Shown: positions 50,614 to 60,725, numbered from the stretch's first letter. The stretch: DNA of 64,000 bases from Rhodobacteraceae bacterium QY30 (GCA_002356635.1 CP023455.1:1-64000); one strand, 5' to 3'. Translations and numbers: made by a program. The notes: generated by a model from the letters alone, not told the origin.

Positions 50614-52689
50614 TCAAAGCGGCAGCTTGACCTTCGGTTCGCGCGTCCATTCCCGCGAGGACAGCTTTTCGACCAGCGGCCGAGCGCCCTTTGCCAGGTC
50701 AAGCACGAACCCGTCTTTCTGGACCCCTGCCTTGTCCAGCAGCGGTTTCGCCGCAGCAGTGTGTCCAATGGCCTTCAGATGCGCGAATGCGTCCGAGCAG
50801 AAGTCGATGGCCGCCTTTTCGCCCGTCAACTGCGCCGCGCCATCGTCCGACAGCACCAACGCCACGGCGTCGAACAGGACCGACGGCGCGCCATCCAGCT
50901 TTTCGTCGGCCGGCTGGTGTTTGCCATCCGCCAGGATGACGCCACCCACCTTCGGCGCGATGATCCTGACCGTCGCGCCAGCTTCTTCCGCAGATTTCCG
51001 AATATCGGAAATTATTTGTCCATCGGCGCCATCGGTCACCAGAATCCCCAGCGCACGGCCCGTCACCGGCGCCGCATGTTTCAGGATCGACAGCGCGTCC
51101 GAAGGCGGCATGTCCACCGGTGCCTTGGCGGGTGGCAGCGCCTCGGGCAGGGGCATACCCAGCCCATCGGCGACACGGCGCGCCAGATCTTCATCGACAT
51201 TGCGAAGTTGCGCCACCACCCGCAGGCGGACATGGGGAAGCGTCACCTTCGACAGTTCAAAGACCAGCGCCGCAACGATGTGGCCCTGTTCGGTGGGCGT
51301 CTGCGAGGCATAGAACAGCCGCGCCTGGCTGAAGTGATCGGCAAAGGTTTCAGACCGAACCCGGCACTTGGCCTCGGTCGCCTCGTCCAGCCGGGCGACG
51401 GTAACGAAACCCTGGTCGGTGGCGCGGGGGCCGGGGTCTTCGTTCGCCATGTCCAGGCTGTTGGGCTCATAGTTGGCGCGGCCCTTCGGCACGTCGGTCT
51501 GCATCATTCCATCGCGCTGGAAATTCCGCATCGGGCATTTCGGCGCATTCACCGGGATCTGGTGGAAGTTGGTCGTGCCCAACCGCGATTTCTGTGTGTC
51601 GAGGTAGGAAAACAGCCGCCCCTGCAACAACGGGTCGGCGGAAAAGTCGATCCCCGGCACGACATTCTGCGGCAGGAAGGCCACCTGTTCGGTTTCCGCG
51701 AAGAAGTTGTCGGGATAGCGATCCAGCACCAGCCGACCGATGATCCGCACCGGCACATCCTCTTCCGGGATGATCTTTGTCGCATCCAGAACATCGTAGG
51801 GTTGACGGGCGGCGAATTCCTCGTCGAAAACCTGGATGCCCAGGTTCCATTCCGGGAAATTGCCCGAGGTGATCGCGTCATAAAGGTCGCGGCGCTGGTA
51901 ATCCGGGTCGGCGCCGGAAATCTTGACGGCCTCATCCCAAAGGGTGGACTGGATGCCCAGCTTCGGCTTCCAGTGGAACTTGACCATGGTGGATTTGCCT
52001 TCGGCATTGACCAGCCGGAAGGTGTGGACGCCGAAGCCTTCCATCATGCGGAAGCTGCGGGGCAGGGTGCGGTCGGACATGGCCCACATGATCATGTGCA
52101 TGCTTTCCGGCATCAGTCCGATGAAATCCCAGAAGGTGTCATGCGCGGTGGCGGCCTGCGGAAAGCCACGGTCGGCCTCGGGTTTCACGGCATGGACAAG
52201 ATCGGGGAACTTGATGGCGTCCTGAATGAAGAACACCGGGATATTGTTCCCGACCAGGTCCCAGTTGCCTTCGTCGGTGTAAAGCTTCACCGCAAAGCCG
52301 CGCACGTCGCGGGGGGTGTCCTTGGATCCCTTCGATCCGGCAACGGTCGAGAAACGGACAAAGGCCGGAACCTGGGCGCCCTTCTTCTGGAACAGCGAGG
52401 CGCGGGTCAGTTCGGGAATGGGGTCGGTGCATTCGAAATAGCCATGCGCACCCGTGCCGCGGGCATGGACGATGCGTTCGGGAATGCGCTCGTGGTCGAA
52501 ATGGAAGATCTTTTCACGCAGGACGAAGTCTTCCAGAAGGGTGGGGCCGCGTGCCCCGGCCTTCAGTGAGTTCTGGTTGTCGGAAATCGGCATGCCATGG
52601 TTGGTGGTCAGCGCCGGTCCGACCCGCTGCTGCGTTTCGCCCCCGCTGCCCTGCGGGAGAGCGGAGTCGTCTTTTGCCTTGGTCGCCAT
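50614..52689 (-). CDS. katE: Large-subunit catalase (HPII/KatE type)
   Basis: 691 residues, starting MATKAKDDS after GAAGGAGCTTCACG. It has the catalase core: [20 protein letters not shown] (catalytic His), [15 protein letters not shown], and the haem-Tyr segment near [12 protein letters not shown]-terminal flavodoxin-like domain of about 150 residues ([14 protein letters not shown] onward) marks the HPII class. It removes hydrogen peroxide in the cytoplasm. It is divergent from a glutathione peroxidase-like gene, with which it forms an oxidative-stress pair. Confidence 0.95.
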   Translation of the reverse strand: MATKAKDDSALPQGSGGETQQRVGPALTTNHGMPISDNQNSLKAGARGPTLLEDFVLREKIFHFDHERIPERIVHARGTGAHGYFECTDPIPELTRASLFQKKGAQVPAFVRFSTVAGSKGSKDTPRDVRGFAVKLYTDEGNWDLVGNNIPVFFIQDAIKFPDLVHAVKPEADRGFPQAATAHDTFWDFIGLMPESMHMIMWAMSDRTLPRSFRMMEGFGVHTFRLVNAEGKSTMVKFHWKPKLGIQSTLWDEAVKISGADPDYQRRDLYDAITSGNFPEWNLGIQVFDEEFAARQPYDVLDATKIIPEEDVPVRIIGRLVLDRYPDNFFAETEQVAFLPQNVVPGIDFSADPLLQGRLFSYLDTQKSRLGTTNFHQIPVNAPKCPMRNFQRDGMMQTDVPKGRANYEPNSLDMANEDPGPRATDQGFVTVARLDEATEAKCRVRSETFADHFSQARLFYASQTPTEQGHIVAALVFELSKVTLPHVRLRVVAQLRNVDEDLARRVADGLGMPLPEALPPAKAPVDMPPSDALSILKHAAPVTGRALGILVTDGADGQIISDIRKSAEEAGATVRIIAPKVGGVILADGKHQPADEKLDGAPSVLFDAVALVLSDDGAAQLTGEKAAIDFCSDAFAHLKAIGHTAAAKPLLDKAGVQKDGFVLDLAKGARPLVEKLSSREWTREPKVKLPL

Positions 52690-52871
52690 CGTGAAGCTCC
52701 TTCCTCGTGCTGCGCGCGATGCGTCAACACGCCGCCCTTGGGTGTGTTCCCTGGGCCGGGGCAGATCGGCAAGGCGGCGCCCGCCCGGCCCGGGCGGCCT
52801 GAGCGCAAGACATTCGTCCGGCGAATGATCCGGTCGGTTCGTTGCTGCGTAACGCTGAAAGGAGAACACGC

Positions 52872-53420
52872 ATGAACCGACGTCTCTTTTCACTTCTGTC
52901 CGCAGTCGGGCTTTTCGGCCTGGCCATTCCGTCCGCGCAAGCCGCGGGGCCGGCGCCCGCTTTCAGCTTCCCTTCGATCGATGGCGGCATGCTCGACACC
53001 GCCGAATGGCGCGGCAAGCCGGTCCTGGTGGTCAATACCGCCTCGCTTTGCGGCTTCACCGGCCAGTTGGCCGACCTTCAGGCCCTGCACGACACCTACG
53101 GGCCGCGCGGACTGGTCGTGCTGGCCGTGCCGTCGGACAGCTTCGCGCAGGAATATGACGACGCGAAGCGGGTGAAGGAATTCTGCACCATCCAGTACGG
53201 CATCACCCTGGCCATGACCGACATCCTTCCGGTCAAGGGGCAGCAGGCGCATCCCTTCTACCGCTGGCTGAACGAGATGCGCGGCTTTGTCCCGCGCTGG
53301 AACTTCAACAAGGTGCTGCTGGACGGTGACGGGCAGGTCGTCGCCACCTGGGGTTCGATGACCAACCCGCAGTCGCGCAACATCGTCGACGCCTTCACCC
53401 CCTTGCTGCCCCGGACGTGA
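52872..53420 (+). CDS. Glutathione peroxidase-like thiol peroxidase, exported
   Basis: 182 residues with a signal peptide ([24 protein letters not shown]), so it is periplasmic, unlike most bacterial homologues. [11 protein letters not shown] holds the peroxidatic Cys; KVLLDGDGQ and the WNFNK motif complete the family set. The canonical GPx start at 52872 follows AAAGGAGAACACGC. Its stop overlaps the GTG of the photolyase gene. Confidence 0.86.
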   Translation: MNRRLFSLLSAVGLFGLAIPSAQAAGPAPAFSFPSIDGGMLDTAEWRGKPVLVVNTASLCGFTGQLADLQALHDTYGPRGLVVLAVPSDSFAQEYDDAKRVKEFCTIQYGITLAMTDILPVKGQQAHPFYRWLNEMRGFVPRWNFNKVLLDGDGQVVATWGSMTNPQSRNIVDAFTPLLPRT

Positions 53421-54940
53421 CCGGAAACCTGATCCTGATCCTGGGCGACCAGCTTTCGCCCCGGATCTCGGCGTTGGACGGTGCGGACCCGCGGCGCGAC
53501 ATCGTGCTGATGGCCGAGGTGCGCGCCGAGGCGATCTATGCCGATCATCACAAGCAAAAGCTGGCTCTGGTCTTTGCCGCCATGCGCCACTTTGTGGGGG
53601 AATTGCGCGCCGCCGGCTGGCGCGTCGATTACCACCGGCTGGAGGAGGGGCTGCCCGATCTGGAGGCGGCGCTGGCCGCGGCCATCGCGCGCCATTCCCC
53701 CCGGCAGGTCATCGTCACCGAACCCGGCGAATGGCGGCTGTGGCAGGTCATGCAGGACTGGCCACGTCGGCTTGGCCTGCCGGTCAACATCCGCGACGAT
53801 GGCCGCTTCCTGTGCAGCCGGGACGAATTCGCCCGCTGGGCCGGGGGCCGCAAGACGCTGGTGATGGAGCACTTCTATCGCCTGATGCGGCGCAAGACCG
53901 GTCTGCTGATGGCGGGCAACGAACCGGCGGGCGGCCGCTGGAACTTCGACACCGAAAACCGCGCGCCTCCGCGGGACAGCCTGTTCCTGCCATCCCCGCC
54001 GCCCGGCGCGGACGATCCGGTCACGACCGGGGTGCTGGCGATGGTGGCGCGGGATTTTCCCGACCATTTCGGCCAGCTTCATCCGTTCCGCTGGCAAGTC
54101 ACCCGCACCGGCGCGGAAGCGGCGCGGGATGCCTTCCTGCGCGATGGACTGCCGCTGTTCGGCCGCTATCAGGATGCGATGCTGGCGGATCGGCCGTGGA
54201 TGTATCACGCGATCCTGTCGCCCTACCTGAATCTGGGGCTTCTGGATCCACTGGACCTGTGCCGCCGCGCCGAAGCCGAATGGCACGCCGGCCGCGCCCC
54301 GCTTGAGGCGGTCGAGGGCTTCATCCGCCAGATCATCGGCTGGCGGGAATATGTGCGCGGCGTCTACTGGCTGCGGATGCCCGGATATGACACGGAAAAC
54401 GCCCTTGGGGGCACGCGCCCGCTGCCCGCCTTCTACTGGACGGGCCGCACTGACATGCGGTGCCTGGCCCAGGTCATCGGCCAGACCTTGGCGACGGGTT
54501 ATGCCCATCACATTCAGCGTCTGATGATCACCGGCACCTATGCCCTGCTGATCGGGGCCGATCCGGCGGCGGTGCATCGCTGGTATCTGGGTGTCTATGT
54601 CGATGCCTATGAATGGGTCGAACTGCCCAACACGCTGGGCATGTCCCAACACGCCGACGGCGGGTTTTTGGCGACGAAGCCCTATGCCGCCAGCGCGAAT
54701 TACATCGACCGGATGTCGGATTACTGCCGGGGTTGCGCTTTCGACCCCAAGGCCCGGACGGGGCAGGCCGCCTGTCCCTGGAATGCGCTTTACTGGGATT
54801 TCATCGCGCGCCACGCTGATCGATGGGCCCGGAACCCGCGCATGGCGATGCCCCTGCGCAGCTGGAACGCCAAGCCCGCCGCCGAACAGGCCGAGTTGCG
54901 CGCTGCCGCCGCCGCGCATCTTGCAGCGCTTCCCGGATAG
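53417..54940 (+). CDS. FeS-type photolyase/cryptochrome (PhrB/CryB-like)
   Basis: 507 residues of the FeS-BCP class, which repairs (6-4) photoproducts or acts as a light sensor using FAD. LILILGDQLSP opens the domain; HHIQRLMITGTYALL and YVDAYEWVELPNTLGMSQHADGG are the FAD region. Four cysteines for the [4Fe-4S] cluster are visible: MRCLAQ, YCRGCAFD and AACPWN. The GTG at 53417 overlaps the upstream stop (GTGA), so it is co-transcribed with the peroxidase gene. Confidence 0.92.
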   Translation: MTGNLILILGDQLSPRISALDGADPRRDIVLMAEVRAEAIYADHHKQKLALVFAAMRHFVGELRAAGWRVDYHRLEEGLPDLEAALAAAIARHSPRQVIVTEPGEWRLWQVMQDWPRRLGLPVNIRDDGRFLCSRDEFARWAGGRKTLVMEHFYRLMRRKTGLLMAGNEPAGGRWNFDTENRAPPRDSLFLPSPPPGADDPVTTGVLAMVARDFPDHFGQLHPFRWQVTRTGAEAARDAFLRDGLPLFGRYQDAMLADRPWMYHAILSPYLNLGLLDPLDLCRRAEAEWHAGRAPLEAVEGFIRQIIGWREYVRGVYWLRMPGYDTENALGGTRPLPAFYWTGRTDMRCLAQVIGQTLATGYAHHIQRLMITGTYALLIGADPAAVHRWYLGVYVDAYEWVELPNTLGMSQHADGGFLATKPYAASANYIDRMSDYCRGCAFDPKARTGQAACPWNALYWDFIARHADRWARNPRMAMPLRSWNAKPAAEQAELRAAAAAHLAALPG

Positions 54941-55005
54941 CGTCGGCCTTCCGCGGTCCACGGGCAGGCACGTTCGGCCCAGATGGTCCAGCGTCGCCCC
55001 AGCCA

Positions 55006-56073
55006 TCAGGTCGCGGCGCGCCACATCCGATACCGCCCCTGCCCGGTCACTTCACGGATCAGCCCTCGCGCCTCCATCCAGGCAAGGTTGCGCTGAACCG
55101 CGGCGCGGCTGGCGCCGGTCAGCGTCTCTGCCATCGGGGCGGAGACGAGCGGCCATTCGGTCAGCACAATGCGCAAGGCCCGAGGCGTCTTGCCCGAAAG
55201 CGGCGACATCGCCTTTTCTGCCCGTGCCAACCATGCCTCGACCTCGTCAAGGTGTCGCATCGCGGTCAGGCAGGCGGTTTCCATCCCATTGAGCCAGCAC
55301 GCCAGGCGGTCAGCCGGTGGACCCCCGGCGCGAAGGCCCCCTGCCCCGCCCATCGCTACGGGCGCAAAGACGGCCCCTCTCGCCTCGCTGGCGGCGACGC
55401 GTGCGGCCGTCACCGCTGCTTCCATCCGGTCGCCATATTCCCCCAGACCGGCAAGGCCCCAGAGATGAAAGCCCATGCAGCTGCGGGTGATCGGGTGCAG
55501 TTCGGCGGCCTGCGCCATGAGATCCAGCCACCCACCCGCGCGATCCGCGAAGAGCTCGGCCTGATGCTCCCTGTTCTCGGGATCGCGGCGGTCGAGGAAG
55601 GCGGACAGGTCCACCTCGGGCCCCGGCCCACCCGACAGCCGCCGCACCGCCCACCCGGCACGCGCCAGCGTCCCCGTGTCGTCCTGAACGCCAGACAGGC
55701 GCAGCGCAATCCAGAGCGCCAGCCGATCCGGACCGACGCGGTCGCCTGCGAACCAGCTCAGGTCAGCGGCCTCGATCAGGGCGAGCCTCTGCCGCCAACC
55801 CTTCGGTCCCCGCCGCAGCCGATCATCCAGTGCGCCAAGCCGACCCGCGACGCGGGCGAGGCGTGCGGCATGGCCCGCCTCGGCCTTCCGCCAGCCGTCC
55901 AGAACCGCGGTCTCGCGGGGTTCCGCCCTTGGGCCGGGCGGCAGATCGTCGGGCCCCGCTTCCATCGGACCGGGCAGGAACCACAGATCGTCTTCGGATG
56001 TCCGCTGGCCCCCTTCGACGCCAGCCAGGGGATCGTCCAGTTCGTCAGGAAAGGCGGATGTTCCAAGTTTCAT
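55006..56073 (-). CDS. Plasmid-associated HTH protein (DUF1612-like)
   Basis: 355 residues, starting MKLGTSAFPD at 56073. The C-terminal ~70 residues (GASRAAVQRNLAWMEARGLIREVTGQGRYRMWRAA) form a winged-helix DNA-binding domain. The middle is an Ala/Arg-rich helical region (WFAGDRVGPDRLALWIALRL). This resembles the RHE_PE00001/DUF1612 proteins common on alphaproteobacterial plasmids; I cannot confirm it. The promoter contains TGCAAAA...TTTTGCGCA (56087-56102). It is divergent from the resolvase gene. Confidence 0.72.
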   Translation of the reverse strand: MKLGTSAFPDELDDPLAGVEGGQRTSEDDLWFLPGPMEAGPDDLPPGPRAEPRETAVLDGWRKAEAGHAARLARVAGRLGALDDRLRRGPKGWRQRLALIEAADLSWFAGDRVGPDRLALWIALRLSGVQDDTGTLARAGWAVRRLSGGPGPEVDLSAFLDRRDPENREHQAELFADRAGGWLDLMAQAAELHPITRSCMGFHLWGLAGLGEYGDRMEAAVTAARVAASEARGAVFAPVAMGGAGGLRAGGPPADRLACWLNGMETACLTAMRHLDEVEAWLARAEKAMSPLSGKTPRALRIVLTEWPLVSAPMAETLTGASRAAVQRNLAWMEARGLIREVTGQGRYRMWRAAT

Positions 56074-56299
56074 ATGTGCAAAATACGATGCTTTTGCGCA
56101 TGACCCAAGGGTTTTGTCCGAACGGGGTTCCACATCCCGTGTAGCCCGCGCACGCGGCCGTCTGCCCGCCACCTCCGAGCGCGCTCCGGAACAGGAATCC
56201 ATGGGTTTTGCGCAGAAGGCCACCACGGAAAGCGACCTTGCACCTATCTTCAAACGGTCGTTTATTGGCGTGAAATGAAACTGGAAGCGGCCCGTCCTG

Positions 56300-57205
56300 A
56301 TGCCCCTGATCGGTTACGCTCGCGTCTCAACCGAGGATCAGACCGCCCTGCCCCAGACGCAGGCGCTGAAATCCGCGGGCTGCGCCGAGATCCTTGAGGA
56401 GCAGGCTTCCGGCGGCAATCGCGCGCGCCCGGTCTTGGCGCGGGCGCTCGACCGGATCGGCAAGGGCGACACGCTGGTCGTCGTGCGCATCGACCGGCTG
56501 GCGCGGTCGCTCTCGCATCTTCTTCAGGTGATCGAACGGCTGGAAGCGAAGGGCGCCTTCTTCCGCTCGCTGTCCGACCCGATCGACACGTCCTCGCCCC
56601 AGGGCAAGTTCACCCTGCAGGTCCTGGGCGCCGCCGCCGAGTTCGAGCGTGCGCTGATCCGCGAGCGCACCAGGGCGGGGCTGGCCAGCGCCCGCGCTCA
56701 GGGCCGGGTTGGCGGCAATCCGGGCCTGCGCACCCGCGATCCAGCGGCACTGCGAAAGGTGCGGCTGGCGCGTCAGGACGGATACATGGAGCGGCTGAAC
56801 GAGACGGCACAGGACTGGGTGCCCCATGTGCGCCGCCTGCGGCCCGACATGGCGTGGGAAGACGTGCTGCGCATCATCAACGGCCCCCTGCCCCGCGAGC
56901 GTCATTGGACGCAAAGCCGGCTGCTTCGCGCTGTGAACGCCTATGTCCGGAACGGCTTCCTGCCCGCGACCGTGCTTGCCCGCGCCGGCCGCCGCGAAAC
57001 CGACGATCGCCTGCCCGCCATCGTGGCCGCCATCAAGGGCGCGGATCCGGACATCACGCTTCAGGCCATCTGCACCCGGCTGGAGGACATGCGCGAACGG
57101 ACACCCCGCGGGAGGACCAGCTGGCATCCGTCGTCGGTGAAGATGCTGCTGGACCGCGCCGTAAAGCTGGGGTTGCTGGACGGGGGCCAAGGAAGCAGGG
57201 CGTGA
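56300..57205 (+). CDS. Serine recombinase (resolvase/invertase family)
   Basis: 301 residues. The N-terminal resolvase domain starts IGYARVSTEDQ, with Ser10 as the catalytic nucleophile, and RIDRLARSLSHLL follows with the conserved Arg residues. A long C-terminal half (from about residue 150) contains a recombinase-like HTH stretch and is larger than in Tn3-type resolvases. It sits next to parAB, so plasmid dimer resolution is the likely role. No recombination site was identified with confidence. Confidence 0.86.
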   Translation: MPLIGYARVSTEDQTALPQTQALKSAGCAEILEEQASGGNRARPVLARALDRIGKGDTLVVVRIDRLARSLSHLLQVIERLEAKGAFFRSLSDPIDTSSPQGKFTLQVLGAAAEFERALIRERTRAGLASARAQGRVGGNPGLRTRDPAALRKVRLARQDGYMERLNETAQDWVPHVRRLRPDMAWEDVLRIINGPLPRERHWTQSRLLRAVNAYVRNGFLPATVLARAGRRETDDRLPAIVAAIKGADPDITLQAICTRLEDMRERTPRGRTSWHPSSVKMLLDRAVKLGLLDGGQGSRA

Positions 57206-57219
57206 ACCGCCCTGCCCTT

Positions 57220-58296
57220 TCAATCCAGTTCGCGGAAGAACGCCTCGATCGCAGCTTCCAGCCGCACGCGATCGACGGTGGAAAAATCGCGGTTGAGGTG
57301 CAGTTCGACCTTGCCGGGCGCGGCCGTGCATTTCACCTCGCCCGCCGGCAGCGGAAGGCGCAGCACCGTCTTGCCACGCTTTGCCGGCCGGCCCCGCGTC
57401 CGATTTCCCTGCGGGGAAATGGGCGCGGGTTGCGCATCGTCAAAGCTGCGCAGGACCGCGATTTCCTCGTCCTCGCTGCGGTTCGGGGCGGTGTGCAGGG
57501 CCTGCACGATGCTGGTGGCCAGCGCCGGCTCCTGCTCCAACCGCTGCGCAAGCGACAGGCCAAGCGCGCGCGGGATCGCCTCGGGATGCTCCAGATGCTT
57601 TTCCAGCCGCGACAGCAGGTAGGCAAAGCGCCGGATATAGGACCGCTTCTGCGGGTTGGTCGACGCAAAGAGGTGGTTCACCGCCTGATCCAGATCCTCG
57701 CAGCCGCCGATTCCATCCTCGACATAGGCCCGCGCCAGTCGCGCCATTTCGGCCCAGGAGATGTCCTTCCGCACCAGGTTTTCGTCGACCATCCGACGAT
57801 ACAACCCCTCGACGGTCTCTCCGGGGGGAACGAAGCTGGCCGGAATCGTGGCCCAGCGGTCGTCGCCGGTTTCGGTCAGAAGGGCGCGGAAGGCCGTCAG
57901 GCGACGCCAACCTTCCACCAGTTCATAGCCGCCATCGGGCAACTTCTCGACCCGGATCGGGTTCGACAGACCCACCACCCGCAGCGATGCCTTCAGGTCT
58001 TCGACCTCGGGATCGCGGCGCTGGGTCCGATCGCGGACCAGCTTCGAGACGCGAACATCGGACACCGGAATGATGTCGGTGATCAGACCCAGCTTCTTCA
58101 GCCGGACGAACTCATGCGCAAGCGCATCGTTCTCGGCCCGGATCGCCGCCTCGACCTGCGCACGCTGGCGGGTCGCTTCGCCGGTTTCGGTGATCGCGGT
58201 GGCCATGGGACCACGGCGCTGCGGCTCGGCCGGGGCAGGGGGGTCGACTTCCCCGTCAGGAAGATCGATGTCGAACATGCGGCGCTTCTTGGACAT
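57220..58296 (-). CDS. parB: ParB/RepB-type partition protein
   Basis: 358 residues. The ParB-N domain (GLSNPIRVEKLPDGGYELVEGWRR) spans about residues 105-150 and is followed by an HTH region (ISWAEMARLARAYVEDG) and an RepB-like C-terminus. It binds centromere-like palindromes. The gene starts 3 bp after the parA stop, in one operon. An imperfect copy of the palindrome lies within its own reading frame at 57403-57420. Confidence 0.9.
   Translation of the reverse strand: MSKKRRMFDIDLPDGEVDPPAPAEPQRRGPMATAITETGEATRQRAQVEAAIRAENDALAHEFVRLKKLGLITDIIPVSDVRVSKLVRDRTQRRDPEVEDLKASLRVVGLSNPIRVEKLPDGGYELVEGWRRLTAFRALLTETGDDRWATIPASFVPPGETVEGLYRRMVDENLVRKDISWAEMARLARAYVEDGIGGCEDLDQAVNHLFASTNPQKRSYIRRFAYLLSRLEKHLEHPEAIPRALGLSLAQRLEQEPALATSIVQALHTAPNRSEDEEIAVLRSFDDAQPAPISPQGNRTRGRPAKRGKTVLRLPLPAGEVKCTAAPGKVELHLNRDFSTVDRVRLEAAIEAFFRELD
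57403..57420. repeat. Imperfect parS-like palindrome inside parB
   Basis: ATTTCCCTGCGGGGAAAT, one base different from the perfect palindrome in parA and upstream of parA. It is embedded in coding sequence. Confidence 0.6.
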
Positions 58297-58299
58297 GCG

Positions 58300-59601
58300 T
58301 CACCCTTCCATCTTCGCCCATGCCGCCAGGACATGGGTCTTGAACTCGACATAGGCCTGATCGAACGTCGCCCGTGCCCGGCGCCAAGTTTCACGCGTCA
58401 TGTCGCGGTAATCGATCTCATAGATCGAGGAGAGGAACCGCCCCGACTGTTCGACCGCGCGGGTGTGTTCGATCGGATGCTCGGTCATCCTGTCCCCGAA
58501 AACCTTGCCAAAGGCATCCCGCATCGCACGGTGCAACTCGTTGCCGGGTTCAAACCGGGTCAGAAGGAAGCGGATATCCAGGAACTCTTTCGGCAGCCTT
58601 GATTTCCCCGCGGGGAAATCCGCGCCGAAATCGGACAGATCGGACAGCGCCTCGGCCAACTGGCCGATGAACGAGGTGGTCGAGTCGTATTCCCAGTAGC
58701 CGGGACCGGACGGGATATAAAGAACATCGGCCGCGAAAACCGCGTTCATCGACTGATAGCCGATGGCGGGCGGGCAATCGAAGATTACCATGTCGTAGGC
58801 ATCATCGGGCAGGGTATCCAGCCAGCGCGACACGGCGGCGAAGAAGGACCATTCCGGGTTCAGGTGGCGATACTGGGCCGAGGCGAATTCCACGAAGGCA
58901 GCGTTGGCGCAGGACGGCACAATGTCGATCGTCGGCCAGCAGGTCGGCTTGATGAAATCGGTCGCGCGCAGATCGCCCAGACCGGTTTCCGAAACCGAGG
59001 GCGGCAGCCGACGTGTGGGCACCTGGCGCCCCGACTCGGCGCCCGAGGCGCGGGCGTTCATCCGCTCGGTTTCGCGGATCAGGTCGCGGGCCATGATGCC
59101 CCAGACGGTGTGTTCTTCGGCCACATCCGCGAGGCCCATCGAATGCGATAGCGTTGCCTGCGGATCAAAGTCGACGGTCAGCACCCGGTAACCATCCAGC
59201 GCCGCAGCATGGGCAAAGTGCAGCGCAACCGTCGACTTCCCCGCGCCACCCTTGAAGTTCGCCACCGCCACGCGCACGGCGCGCTTGCCCTTGGGCCGCT
59301 CGGGCAGCAGACTCTTGCGGTTGATCTTCATCTTGCGCCGCATCTCGTTCACCTCGTCCAGGCTGAACCAACGCTGGCGGCCGTCCGCTTCGATCTCCCC
59401 CGAGGGGAGCCCGGGCTCGGCCACCAGGCGGCCGCGGAAGGTGTTCTGGTTGACCTGGAAGATCAGCTCGGCCACCTCCCACGAGGAGAAGCGGCGGAGA
59501 ACCTTTTCATTGGCGGGAGAGAAGGTCTGCTTGCGGATCCAGCCCTGCATCTTCAGCGAACTGTCCCGGAGGTGCTGAAGGTCCTTGTGTCCGAACATCA
59601 T
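58300..59601 (-). CDS. parA: ParA/RepA-type partition ATPase
   Basis: About 433 residues from the ATG at 59601 (or 59598). The N-terminal domain (about 110 residues) is a MerR/DNA-binding-like segment as in RepA-type plasmid ParAs. The deviant Walker A is NFKGGAGKSTVALHFAH and the DFDPQATLS and IFDCPPAIGYQ segments are conserved. Several in-frame ATGs exist upstream, to 59652 and beyond, so the exact start is uncertain. It drives plasmid segregation with the adjacent parB. Confidence 0.88.
   Translation of the reverse strand: MMFGHKDLQHLRDSSLKMQGWIRKQTFSPANEKVLRRFSSWEVAELIFQVNQNTFRGRLVAEPGLPSGEIEADGRQRWFSLDEVNEMRRKMKINRKSLLPERPKGKRAVRVAVANFKGGAGKSTVALHFAHAAALDGYRVLTVDFDPQATLSHSMGLADVAEEHTVWGIMARDLIRETERMNARASGAESGRQVPTRRLPPSVSETGLGDLRATDFIKPTCWPTIDIVPSCANAAFVEFASAQYRHLNPEWSFFAAVSRWLDTLPDDAYDMVIFDCPPAIGYQSMNAVFAADVLYIPSGPGYWEYDSTTSFIGQLAEALSDLSDFGADFPAGKSRLPKEFLDIRFLLTRFEPGNELHRAMRDAFGKVFGDRMTEHPIEHTRAVEQSGRFLSSIYEIDYRDMTRETWRRARATFDQAYVEFKTHVLAAWAKMEG
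58601..58620. repeat. Perfect parS-like palindrome inside parA
   Basis: GATTTCCCCGCGGGGAAATC is a 20-bp perfect palindrome. In the parA reading frame it encodes DFPAGK. Confidence 0.7.
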
Positions 59602-59681
59602 GTTCCCAACGTTAATTCCTGGCTGCATCCGGAAATACGCCGAATTTGACATCTGCGCAAATGCGAAGTCTGATGAAAGGG

Positions 59682-59699
59682 ATTTCCCCGCGGGGAAAT
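59682..59699. repeat. Perfect parS-like palindrome upstream of parA
   Basis: ATTTCCCCGCGGGGAAAT, 18-bp perfect palindrome about 80 bp upstream of parA, the classic position for an autoregulatory or centromere ParB/ParA site. Confidence 0.75.
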
Positions 59700-59782
59700 G
59701 CAAAAAGCCGTGTCCGAAGGTCGAAATCAGGGGCGAGGGGGCACCAAACCGATTCGGACCCGCCCGCTCCAGCCCCTCACGA

Positions 59783-59865
59783 TTTGGGGGGGACATGGAT
59801 CGCCCTCCACCACGCCTTGGGGGGACATTTTCGCGGCTTGGCGGGACATCCAGCCCGTCCCCCAA
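59783..59865. repeat. Iteron-like repeats at candidate origin
   Basis: Direct copies with core TTGGGGGGGACAT (ends 59796), TTGGGGGGACAT (ends 59828) and TTGGCGGGACAT (ends 59849), plus an inverted GTCCCCCAA (about 59857-59865). The last two direct copies are 21 bp apart, two helical turns. Likely replicase-binding sites. Confidence 0.6.
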
Positions 59866-60032
59866 TACCATGAGAACCATTTTCTTCCTCTGGTTTCAGG
59901 ATCGAAGGAAGCGACCACCGCGCGGTTGCTTGACAGAATCGCAAAACTCAACGCTAATCATCCCAAGATCGGGAAAAGCGTTGGAACGAAGAATCCGAAC
60001 CGGTCTTGCGGCAGTACGAGGGCAGTCAGGCA

Positions 60033-60725
60033 ATGCAGAAAGCGGGGCCCGAACGGCGGGCGACGGGGCGAAATGCCGCCTCGATGAAATACGACATCCT
60101 TTCGGCGCTTGGCGTGCATGGCTGTGCGGGGGACAAGCACCGTCAGAAGCTGGTGCTGCGGCTGATCACCCTGATCGTCGCCCGCTACAACTGGATCGCG
60201 GACGAGATCATGGTGGGCCAGCGTGAGATGGCCGAACTCTGGGGCATCGACGAACGCAGCGTCAAGCGCGAGATCGCCAAGCTGCGCGAGCTGGGCTGGC
60301 TGGTGCAGAAGCGGGCGGCGGCGCGGGGCAGGGTGGCGGTGCATGGCCTGGGCCTGAACCGCATTCTGGAGGGGACGGGGCCGGACTGGCCACGGATCGG
60401 ACCGGATTTTGTGGCGCGGATGACGGGGCAGGGCGCCCCTGCGCCAGACGCAGCGCCCAGCAATGTCATCAGCTTTCCGCTTCCATCTGGCGAGGAGGGC
60501 AGTTGGTCGCGCATCCAGGCCATGCTGCACCGCGAGGATCCGCATCTTTACGCTGCCTGGTTCGCGGCCCTGACAGCCGAGCAGGTGGGGGACTCCTTGC
60601 GTCTGCTGGCACCCAGCCGGTTCCACGCCGACTACCTGCGATCGAACCATCTGCTGCGCCTGGAACGCACCGCGCGGGCCTGTCTGGGCCAGCTTGCGCG
60701 GGTCGAGGTGGTGGCACCGGGGTAG
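60033..60725 (+). CDS. DnaA-like plasmid replication initiator
   Basis: 230 residues from the ATG at 60033. The N-terminal part (about residues 18-105) is a winged-helix replicase domain (WGIDERSVKREIAKLRELGW). The C-terminal ~75 residues (WSRIQAMLHREDPHLYAAWFAAL...FHADYLRSNH) match the DnaA N-terminal-like domain. This is the DnaA-like replicase type known from Rhodobacterales extrachromosomal replicons. It is divergent from parAB with the iterons in between. Confidence 0.85.
   Translation: MQKAGPERRATGRNAASMKYDILSALGVHGCAGDKHRQKLVLRLITLIVARYNWIADEIMVGQREMAELWGIDERSVKREIAKLRELGWLVQKRAAARGRVAVHGLGLNRILEGTGPDWPRIGPDFVARMTGQGAPAPDAAPSNVISFPLPSGEEGSWSRIQAMLHREDPHLYAAWFAALTAEQVGDSLRLLAPSRFHADYLRSNHLLRLERTARACLGQLARVEVVAPG

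Larger units (their letters stand above)
59602..60032. other. Divergent origin region between parA and replicase
   Basis: 431 bp containing a perfect parS-like palindrome (59682-59699), three direct iteron-like repeats with one inverted copy (59783-59865), and an A/T-richer stretch CGCAAAACTCAACGCTAATCA near 59940-59960 before the replicase. A candidate origin of replication; no computed strand-asymmetry analysis was possible. Confidence 0.65.
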
